Positions 17,305 through 23,564 of a stretch of DNA of 64,000 nucleotides are shown one piece after another. Below the pieces are notes generated by a model. It saw nothing but the letters and a program-made list of their open reading frames with translations. It did no database searches and was not told where the DNA came from. Numbering within the stretch: position 1 is the stretch's first letter; every line of letters begins with the position of its first letter. This stretch comes from Micromonospora_E sp048060115 (GTDB lineage Bacteria; Actinomycetota; Actinomycetes; Mycobacteriales; Micromonosporaceae), in NCBI RefSeq assembly GCF_048060115.1, contig NZ_JBHMIM010000044.1, positions 4,003-68,002 on the forward strand. Reading direction: 5' to 3'. The translations under genes were made by a program, and so were the position numbers.

Positions 17305-18975
17305 TCACGGCGACGTGCCGCGGGTCGGCTCGACCGGCTGCCCCTGTGGCCACTGTGCGTCCAGCCCTTCGCCGGACTCCGGTGACTGGCGCATCGTCCG
17401 CCGCAACCGGATGACCAGCAGTCCGGTCAGAACGAAGGCCGCCAGCAGAGTCAGGAGGAAAGCGATCCGGACCGCCTCGCTGTCGCCCGCCCCACCAGCC
17501 GGACCGCCGCTGGAGATCGGCGTCACCTCCTCGGGCAGCACCCGGACTATCGCAGCCTCCGGGTTGACCATCCCGTATCCGTAGCGCGGATCCGGCTCGC
17601 CGTCACCCATCCGGTCGGCGGTGACCGCCACCCGATGAGCCACCTGGGCAGCGGTCAGGCCGGGGTGGGACGCACGGACGAGGGCCGCGACACCAGCGAC
17701 CACCGCGACCGCGTACTGGGTACCGCTGCCGGTGAACGATCGGGCGCCATTGGCACCGATGGTGGTGACGTTCACCCCGGGGGCGACGACGTCCACCGAG
17801 CCGGGAACGTACTCCTCGGCCGTCATGCCGTCGACGCCGATGCCGCCGACGACGATGGTCCCGTCGGGCACCGCAGCCGCACCGATGGATTTCCCATTTG
17901 CCGGAGCACCTGCGACCACGACGATGTCGTGCGACAGCGCGGTCGCCACCGCTTCGGCCACCAGGTCGGCGGTGGTGTCGACGTACGCTCCCAGCGCGAT
18001 CACGTTGGCCCCGGTCGAGACGGCGACCTCGATGGCCGTGGCCTGCAGCGCCGGGTCGGCCGACGCCTCGTCGGTGACGATCCGCACCGGCATCACCACC
18101 GACTCGGGCGCCACTCCGGTAAAGGTCTCCTCCTTCGTCGCCGGCTCGGCGGCTACCAGACCGGCCATCGCCGTCCCGGTGCCCAGGCAGTCGACGTCAC
18201 CTCGGCCGTCACCGGTCACGATGTTCGCGCCGATCGCCACTCGGCCGCTGAGTTGCTCGCTGCGCCCGTCCACGCCGGAGTCGACGATCGCCACGAGCTG
18301 GCCGTGCCCCCGGCTGTGCGCCCAGGCCAGGTCAGCGGCGATCCGCACCATTCCCCAGTCCGAGGGTTCGCTCGCGGCGGTCGCCGCCACGCACTCGCCC
18401 TCATCGGCCGGTGGAGGTGGTGGTGCGGTCGGCACCTGACCCGGGTTGGGCGGGACACCGGCCAGCGCCGGGCCCTCGGCCGAATCGGCCGACGGCTGTG
18501 GGCTGGCGGACTTCACCGGCCCGGCCGACTGGGTCGGCCGGGCCGGTGAATCCGGTGTGGCCGTCCGCCCCGGCGACGTTGTCGGGTTGCCGGTCACCGG
18601 GGCGGGACTCGGCGGCGGCTCGGTCGGCAGTACGCCGTACCGGATGCCGGGACCGGCGGCGTCCCAGGGCATCACCAGGTACCAGCCGGCACGCAGCGAG
18701 TCGGGGTCGGTCAGCGCCTGGCCAACTGGCTGGCTCCGCCCGACGTTGAGGTTGTACACCTCGTCCCACCGCTCCCCGTCGCCGAGCAGCCGGGTCGCGA
18801 TGTCCCGAAGATTTTCTGGTTCGCCCTGATGCGACGGTGCCACCGTGTAGTAGGCCACCTGCTCGTTGGCGTACGCCGACCGTCCGGCGGTAGCAACCAC
18901 GAGCAGGACCGCGACGGCCGCCGCCACGATCCCGCTCGCGACCCGGGGGATTACCGCGCCACCCGACCGGATCAT
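17305..18975 (-). CDS. Mycosin-like pseudoprotease with LysM-like domain
   Basis: 556 residues from the ATG at 18975, which overlaps the upstream stop codon as ATGA; an in-frame ATG at 18990 lacks a ribosome site. A signal/membrane segment (residues ~10-32) is followed by a LysM-like module (YYTVAPSHQGEPENLRDIA ... GWYLVMPWDA). A Pro/Ser/Thr linker leads to an S8-fold domain aligning well with the mycosin at 15134-16357, then a C-terminal membrane helix. Catalytic Asp is kept (Asp232, AIVDSGV), but the His position is Thr266 (CLGTGTAMAG versus CFGHGTFIAG) and the nucleophile Ser is Gln420 (GSGTQYA versus GSGTSYA). It should therefore be proteolytically dead and act in binding or assembly. It is translationally coupled to the lectin gene upstream. 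Confidence 0.88.
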   Translation of the reverse strand: MIRSGGAVIPRVASGIVAAAVAVLLVVATAGRSAYANEQVAYYTVAPSHQGEPENLRDIATRLLGDGERWDEVYNLNVGRSQPVGQALTDPDSLRAGWYLVMPWDAAGPGIRYGVLPTEPPPSPAPVTGNPTTSPGRTATPDSPARPTQSAGPVKSASPQPSADSAEGPALAGVPPNPGQVPTAPPPPPADEGECVAATAASEPSDWGMVRIAADLAWAHSRGHGQLVAIVDSGVDGRSEQLSGRVAIGANIVTGDGRGDVDCLGTGTAMAGLVAAEPATKEETFTGVAPESVVMPVRIVTDEASADPALQATAIEVAVSTGANVIALGAYVDTTADLVAEAVATALSHDIVVVAGAPANGKSIGAAAVPDGTIVVGGIGVDGMTAEEYVPGSVDVVAPGVNVTTIGANGARSFTGSGTQYAVAVVAGVAALVRASHPGLTAAQVAHRVAVTADRMGDGEPDPRYGYGMVNPEAAIVRVLPEEVTPISSGGPAGGAGDSEAVRIAFLLTLLAAFVLTGLLVIRLRRTMRQSPESGEGLDAQWPQGQPVEPTRGTSP

Positions 18976-20714
18976 CTGCTCAGGATCCATCGCTGGTCGA
19001 CGGCGTAGTCCTGCAGGGTCCACTGGTTGACGGGCGTGCCGTCGCTGCCGCTGGTGTCGTCCCCGAGGATGTCGAGTACCTTGCCGGAGTTGCGGTTGAT
19101 GATGTTGTAGCTGCCGTCGGCCCGGCGCAACAGTTTCCAGTGCTGATGGTGGCTGTTGATGTTCGGCTCGGCGATGGCCACCTTGGCCCCGTTCTCGACC
19201 GAGGCGTGCCGGATGGCGAGGTTCTTGCCGTGGAACGCGTTCGTGATGATCACCCAACCGGCATCCGGCGCGTCGGTGAGGTGCCAGTACTGGTCCGCGC
19301 CTCCGTTGTTCTGCCACAACTGCACGACCGTCCCGGCAGTGTGGTTGTCGTTCAGGCCTGGCACCTCGAGTAGCTTTCCGCTGAGCGCGTTGGTGAACTG
19401 GTAGCGGACCGTCGAGTCCCAGACCTCCGGCGGCGGCGCTGTGCTCTTGGGTGCCTCGGGCCGGCGTGTCGGAGTCGGCGACGACGACGGCTTCGGGCTG
19501 TTGGGTTCCGGACTCGGCGATGCGGCCGGCGACGGCGACGGGGTCGGACTCGGCGAAGGGCTGGGCGCGACCAGCCGATCGTCGGCCGCGTACCCGTCGA
19601 GGTAGTCGGCCACCAGATCGACCAGTTGCGGGATCGCGGCCTGCCGTGGAACGCCGCCGGCGGCCCGCACCGCGGTGGTCCCCCACTGGTACGCGGCGAG
19701 CGCCAACTCGTAGGAGCCCGAGCCGTCGGCCTTCATGCTGGACAGCTGATTGGTCAGGTCACACATCGCGCTGCCCAGCGCCGGGATCGCGGCCGCCGGG
19801 TCCCACACCGACGCCGACCGCGTCGGCCGGTACCGGTCCCACATGGCCTCAGTGAACTGGGCGATGCCCTGGCCCCCGTGACTGCCCTTGAGGTTCGGGT
19901 CGAACCCGGAGACCGCCATCAACTGAGCGGCGATCTGCGCGCTGGACACGTCGGCCGGACACACCCGGCCGGCGACGAGCACCAGCTCGACGTACTCCTC
20001 TGGGACAGCGACCTGTCCGATGTCCGAACCTGACGAACCGGCCAAGCTCTCCGGCGACGCCGCGGTGATGGTGTCGGCGAACTGCGGCTGGTCGGCGTAC
20101 CAGTTCGCGTAGCCGACGACGGTGTCGACGTGCTGCCGAGCGTCTTCCGGCACGCCCCCCGCGTCGATCACCTGCTGTACCCCGACGCGCTCGGCGGCGA
20201 CCGCCGCTCTCCACAGGTCACCGTCCACGCCGACCGACCGCGTCTGCCCGATGAACGCGCAGGTACGGTGCGCCACGGCGAGCACGTTGGCGCGCACGTC
20301 GGCGCGCTGGGCCGACTCCCACGGTGCCCAGTCCTGCCACTCCTGAGCGTCCATGCCGGCGAGACCCTCGCCGTACGCGGTGCGGGCACCGGGCTCGAAC
20401 TCCGAGGCTGCCATCAGATGGGCGGCGAGCCGAGGGCCGGTCAGCGCCGGGCAGGCGGTCGTCCCGACGACGATCGCCGCCAGCACGTCCGCCGGCACCG
20501 GCTTGCCCTCGATCTTGGTTTCGGCCAGCGCCGGACCGACCTGCAGGCCTGCGGCCACGGCGCAGGCGACCGCCGCGGTGAAGGCCACCGCCGCCTCGGC
20601 TCGTTGGCGGGTGGTCCGCAGCGACCGCCACGCCCGTCCGACCACCGGACGGGATCTCGGCGCGGGCTGGATCGTGGAGCCCGGCGAGGGCTCGGGCGCG
20701 GGTTTCGATGTCAC
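18972..20714 (-). CDS. Secreted protein: two degenerate lysozyme-like domains plus ricin-B lectin
   Basis: 580 residues from the GTG at 20714, which has GGAGAGG upstream and lies about 26 bases below the predicted transcription start; the longer start (ATG 20762) would fall inside the promoter. A basic N-terminus and hydrophobic segment end at ALAE (signal-like). Two repeats of the lytic-transglycosylase type follow (residues ~80-210 and ~240-400). In both, the Glu of the usual ESGF motif is missing: Ala103 in MAASEFEP and Val268 in MAVSGFDP. After a PSPSPTPSPSP linker the last ~140 residues form a ricin-type lectin domain with three Q-x-W units (QYWHL, QHWKL, QRWIL). Likely binds cell wall or glycans without cutting them. 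Co-translated with the pseudo-mycosin. Confidence 0.85.
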   Translation of the reverse strand: MTSKPAPEPSPGSTIQPAPRSRPVVGRAWRSLRTTRQRAEAAVAFTAAVACAVAAGLQVGPALAETKIEGKPVPADVLAAIVVGTTACPALTGPRLAAHLMAASEFEPGARTAYGEGLAGMDAQEWQDWAPWESAQRADVRANVLAVAHRTCAFIGQTRSVGVDGDLWRAAVAAERVGVQQVIDAGGVPEDARQHVDTVVGYANWYADQPQFADTITAASPESLAGSSGSDIGQVAVPEEYVELVLVAGRVCPADVSSAQIAAQLMAVSGFDPNLKGSHGGQGIAQFTEAMWDRYRPTRSASVWDPAAAIPALGSAMCDLTNQLSSMKADGSGSYELALAAYQWGTTAVRAAGGVPRQAAIPQLVDLVADYLDGYAADDRLVAPSPSPSPTPSPSPAASPSPEPNSPKPSSSPTPTRRPEAPKSTAPPPEVWDSTVRYQFTNALSGKLLEVPGLNDNHTAGTVVQLWQNNGGADQYWHLTDAPDAGWVIITNAFHGKNLAIRHASVENGAKVAIAEPNINSHHQHWKLLRRADGSYNIINRNSGKVLDILGDDTSGSDGTPVNQWTLQDYAVDQRWILSR

Positions 20715-20746
20715 GGTTGACTTCCCTCTCCACCGGATGTGATCTG

Positions 20747-20774
20747 TGAACGGGACGGACATCGGGTCGGTTCA
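20747..20774 (-). promoter_or_regulatory. ECF sigma promoter for lectin/pseudo-mycosin operon
   Basis: Minus-strand TGAACC (20769-20774), 16-base spacer, CGTTCA (20747-20752). Transcription would begin near 20740, consistent with the GTG start at 20714. Confidence 0.8.
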
Positions 20775-20781
20775 CGACCCG
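20763..20781. promoter_or_regulatory. Inverted repeat overlapping the ECF -35 box
   Basis: CGGGTCG-gttca-CGACCCG, a perfect 7-bp inverted repeat, covers the -35 box and part of the spacer of the promoter at 20747-20774. It also lies 40 bases after the sigma gene stop codon. It could be a terminator for the sigma gene, an operator, or both. Confidence 0.45.
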
Positions 20782-20820
20782 AACGGATTCCTCGGGGATT
20801 TCCGGCGATCGGTCGGATTC

Positions 20821-21402
20821 TCAGAGGGTGAACCCACGGGAGGTGAGGTCCTCGTGCAGGGCACGCAGTGCGTAGAAGGTCCGGGACTTGACGGTGCCCT
20901 CCGGAACGGCCAAGTTTCGGGCGGCTTCGGCCACCGAGTGCTCCTGGAAGTAGATCTCGATCAGCGCGCCGCGCAGCCGTTCCGGCAGCCGGGCCACGGC
21001 GGCCCGCACCTCGCGGCGGTTGAGTAGCTGGTCAGTGCCGTCGACCGACGCGTGCCGGTCGGCGAGGTGTTCGTCGAGCCGCTCGGTCGGCCGGCCCTGG
21101 TTCGACCGAATGTGGTCGATGGCAATTCGACGGGCCACAGTGATCAGCCAGCCACGACTCCACTGGCCGTCGTCAGCGCACGCCTCAGGGTGGTTCCAGG
21201 CGCGTACCAGCGTCTCCTGCAGAACGTCCTCCGCCAGAGCGCGGTTCCCTCCGGTCACCCGCAGCAGGTAGTTCAGCAGGATCGCGCCGTGCGTCTCGTA
21301 GGCGATCCTGAGTGCTTCGTCGCCGGTCGGGGCCGGCGACGAACCGCTGGGAGGCACTCGCCTCGTGGCCGGTTCCACAGCAGTCAAGACGATCCCACTC
21401 AC
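20821..21402 (-). CDS. ECF-type sigma-70 family sigma factor
   Basis: 193 residues with the two ECF domains: region 2 (residues ~30-100: RIAYETHGAILLNYLLR, ALAEDVLQETLVRAWNH) and region 4 (~135-190: LPERLRGALIEIYFQEHSV, VPEGTVKSRTFYALRAL). No C-terminal extension. GTG start. It follows the small WXG-like gene by 41 bases and probably shares their promoter at 22068-22095, which would make it self-activating. The presumed antagonist is the zinc-type anti-sigma factor at 16361-17173. Identical boxes before three units suggest that it drives the whole 15134-22036 block. It resembles the SigL/RslA type, but the subgroup was not tested. Confidence 0.93.
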   Translation of the reverse strand: MSGIVLTAVEPATRRVPPSGSSPAPTGDEALRIAYETHGAILLNYLLRVTGGNRALAEDVLQETLVRAWNHPEACADDGQWSRGWLITVARRIAIDHIRSNQGRPTERLDEHLADRHASVDGTDQLLNRREVRAAVARLPERLRGALIEIYFQEHSVAEAARNLAVPEGTVKSRTFYALRALHEDLTSRGFTL

Positions 21403-21443
21403 GCCCGAAGTTCACCACTCGCGGGTGGTATCCCGAAAAGTTA

Positions 21444-21749
21444 TCAGCTACGGCCATAAGTCCCGCTGGCACTGGAATCCGGATCGGACCACCCCGCCCC
21501 GGCGTATCCCGGCCACTCGTAGCGGATGGCACCGCTGATCAGGCCGAGGATGCCGTCCGGACCGAGGATGCCGTCCGCCGCGAGGGTCCATTCGGCGACC
21601 GGGTCGAGGTCGACGCGGGTACCGGCCCACAGCCCGCGGGCGGGTTCGAGTTCCCGCCGAAGCGCGGCGAGGCGCCGCGCGATGTCACCAGCCAGGGTGT
21701 CGATGGTCTGTCCGACGGCCGCCAGATCCGACTGGCCACCGCCGCTCAT
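21444..21749 (-). CDS. Small WXG-like protein A of the sigma operon
   Basis: 101 residues. A first helix (LAAVGQTIDTLAGDIARRL) is followed by GLWAGTR, a WXG-type turn near residue 40, then VAEWTLAADGILG. The C-terminus (GYAGAGWSDP) is short and polar. Size and pattern suit a WXG100-class substrate. The start overlaps the stop codon of the preceding gene by 4 bases (ATGA), so the two products are probably made in equal amounts and pair with each other. The second gene has no WXG turn, as in heterodimeric pairs. Confidence 0.7.
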   Translation of the reverse strand: MSGGGQSDLAAVGQTIDTLAGDIARRLAALRRELEPARGLWAGTRVDLDPVAEWTLAADGILGPDGILGLISGAIRYEWPGYAGAGWSDPDSSASGTYGRS

Positions 21750-22036
21750 CGACAGTCACCGCCGACCAGCTCCACCTCAGACCGCTGGCAGGCCTGGGTC
21801 GCCTGCAGGTCACGGGCGATGTCGTGCAGTGCGTCGTTCAGCATCCGGACGTAGATGTCGTAGCCGGCCAGCAGGTCCTGCAGCCGGCCGTCGGGCAGGT
21901 CCGCCAGCCCGGACCGATCGAGGCTCGTCAGGTGACGGCGGAGTTGGCCAAGTTGCGCGCCGACATCGGCGGCGGCGTCGAGGCAACTGTCGGCAGCGTT
22001 GCCGACCTTCGGCCTATACGGTGTAATCCCGCTCAT
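21746..22036 (-). CDS. Small WXG-like protein B of the sigma operon
   Basis: 96 residues from the ATG at 22036, which has GGAGG 8 bases upstream; the open frame extends further 5' but that part is non-family-like and crosses the promoter. Helix-turn-helix layout (AADVGAQLGQLRRHLTSL, LQDLLAGYDIYVRMLNDAL). No WXG. Cysteines near both ends (SCLDAA; QACQRS and GDCR) are unusual for WXG100 proteins and could form disulfides. First gene of the operon with its partner and the ECF sigma factor. Identity as a type VII substrate is inferred from size, fold and coupling. Confidence 0.7.
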   Translation of the reverse strand: MSGITPYRPKVGNAADSCLDAAADVGAQLGQLRRHLTSLDRSGLADLPDGRLQDLLAGYDIYVRMLNDALHDIARDLQATQACQRSEVELVGGDCR

Positions 22037-22049
22037 TACTGCCTCCAGG

Positions 22050-22069
22050 CTCAGGGAGAACACCCTGAG
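22050..22069. promoter_or_regulatory. Stem-loop in leader of the WXG-like/sigma operon
   Basis: A perfect 7-bp inverted repeat (CTCAGGG / CCCTGAG, 6-base loop) lies between the -10 box and the ribosome site of the gene at 21746-22036, covering the probable transcription start. It may be an operator or a leader hairpin that tunes expression. Confidence 0.5.
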
Positions 22070-22095
22070 AACGACCGGCATCCAGCCTCGGTTCA
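22068..22095 (-). promoter_or_regulatory. ECF sigma promoter for WXG-like/sigma operon
   Basis: Minus-strand TGAACC (22090-22095), 16-base spacer, CGTTCT (22068-22073), about 30 bases before the first start codon. It suggests positive autoregulation of the sigma factor. The divergent gene at 22161 has no matching box facing it. Confidence 0.8.
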
Positions 22096-22160
22096 CGGAT
22101 CCGCCCCAGAACTTGCGGACAGGCACGACCACACCGAGCCCGACAAAGGACGATGACAGC

Positions 22161-23555
22161 ATGAGACGACGCACCTCGACGTACCGCTGCAGGCTCGTCC
22201 TGGTCGTCCAGTGCGTCGTCCTCCTTCTCGTCGCGGCCCCCGCCGCCGCGGCACCGGGCGATGGTCCGATCCCGCCACGCAGCGTCCCCGCCGAGACCGG
22301 CAAGTACTACGTGGCCGGCCCAGCCGTCGACGGCCAGCGAGAGTTTCTGTACGCCATCGCGGCCAAGACCCTCGGCGACGGCAACCGCTACCGCGAGATC
22401 TTCAGCCTGAACGAGGGCCGCCCACAGCCTGACGGGCAGCAGATGGTCGACGCCACCACGGTGGAGCCGGGCTGGATCCTCATCCTGCCGGCGGACGCCA
22501 CCGGTCCGGACGTCCGGACCGGCGCGTTGCCCGAGCTCGCCGCGGCGGGAGGCCCGACCCCGTCGGCTGGTGGTTCCGGTGGCTGGTCCAGCACCGGGTT
22601 ACGGATCGCGCTGCTCGTGCTCGCCGTGCTCCTGGTCGTCTGGGCCCGGGTGACACTGATGGCACGGCGGCGTCCGCGCCCACTCCAGGCAGCCGACCAG
22701 GCCAGTCTCCAGGCAGCCGACCAGGCCGGTCCCGTTGCCACCGGATCGGTCAGTCGGGCCGGAGCCGAACCGGAGTCAACCGACACGCCACCAGCGGCGG
22801 AACTGCCAGCAGCGGCGGAACTGCCGGCAGCTCCGGGCACCACGGCAGGCGGTCAGGTCACCCGGACAGTCACGACAGCACGACCGGTTACGCCCCTGCT
22901 GCCCGACCTCGACGCCGCCGCGTTACTGCCGCCCACGCGGCCGAACCCGTTCGCGACGCTGATCGCCGAGCTGAACTGCGGCGGCCGACCGGCCTGGGTC
23001 CGGCTGGTCGGAGCGCGACCGGCCCGTTGGGGCTCGGCGTACGGCTGGTTGCCCGACGGACGGCGACCACCGCCGGCGACGGCGGCACTGATCCTCGGTG
23101 AGCGTGACGGGCTGCGGTTGTGGGTGGACCTCGCCCACGCGCCGGACGCCCTGACCATTGTCGGTGATCCGGAGACCGCCCGCCGGCACGCGGTGACGTT
23201 GGTCGCCCAGCTCCGCGGGGACACCAACGTCGTCGTCGCCGGGGACGCGCTCGGCGATGATCTCCCCGACGTCGCCCGGTGGATTCCGGCAGTGGCGGAC
23301 ATCGGCGCGGACCGGTCGACCGCCCGGATGCAGGTGGTGGTCTGCTCCGCCGCAGACGCCCCGGCCTTGCGTGAGCCGCTGCGGCAGCTGGTACGCGACG
23401 GCCAGCACGCCGTACCGGTGATCGTCGGACAGGCACCGGCGGCACGGTGGTCGATCCGGACGGGCACCGCCGGCACCGGGCATCCCCCCGCCGAGACCGG
23501 TCGGGCACGACACGACCAGCCGTCGCCGGCGCCGTCGCCGGCGCACCGTCTCTAG
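22161..23555 (+). CDS. Membrane protein with LysM-like domain, unknown role
   Basis: 464 residues. A signal peptide (about residues 1-33, ending AAAAPG) leads to a LysM-like module (KYYVAGPAVDGQREFLYAIA ... PGWILILPADA) that is clearly homologous to the one in the pseudo-mycosin. A membrane helix follows (about 152-170, RIALLVLAVLLVVWARVTLM), then a Gln/Ala/Pro-rich linker. The cytosolic domain (from ~255) includes WVDLAHAPDALTIVGDPETA and VVVCSAADAP. That last domain recalls the middle part of large actinobacterial LysM/BTAD regulators, but no DNA-binding region is present. The start was placed at the first ATG giving a signal peptide. It runs as an operon with the next gene (9-base gap). 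It could occupy the place of EccE; this is unproven. Confidence 0.75.
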   Translation: MRRRTSTYRCRLVLVVQCVVLLLVAAPAAAAPGDGPIPPRSVPAETGKYYVAGPAVDGQREFLYAIAAKTLGDGNRYREIFSLNEGRPQPDGQQMVDATTVEPGWILILPADATGPDVRTGALPELAAAGGPTPSAGGSGGWSSTGLRIALLVLAVLLVVWARVTLMARRRPRPLQAADQASLQAADQAGPVATGSVSRAGAEPESTDTPPAAELPAAAELPAAPGTTAGGQVTRTVTTARPVTPLLPDLDAAALLPPTRPNPFATLIAELNCGGRPAWVRLVGARPARWGSAYGWLPDGRRPPPATAALILGERDGLRLWVDLAHAPDALTIVGDPETARRHAVTLVAQLRGDTNVVVAGDALGDDLPDVARWIPAVADIGADRSTARMQVVVCSAADAPALREPLRQLVRDGQHAVPVIVGQAPAARWSIRTGTAGTGHPPAETGRARHDQPSPAPSPAHRL

Positions 23556-23564
23556 CGAGGAACG

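Noticed and set aside
18976..19686. N-terminal extension of the pseudo-mycosin frame up to 19686
   Set aside because: It overlaps the well-supported lectin domain of the upstream gene and reads as Arg/Gly-rich noise.
20714..20762. Upstream ATG at 20762 as start of the lectin gene
   Set aside because: It lies between the -35 and -10 boxes of the ECF promoter, so it would not be transcribed; the GTG at 20714 has a ribosome site.
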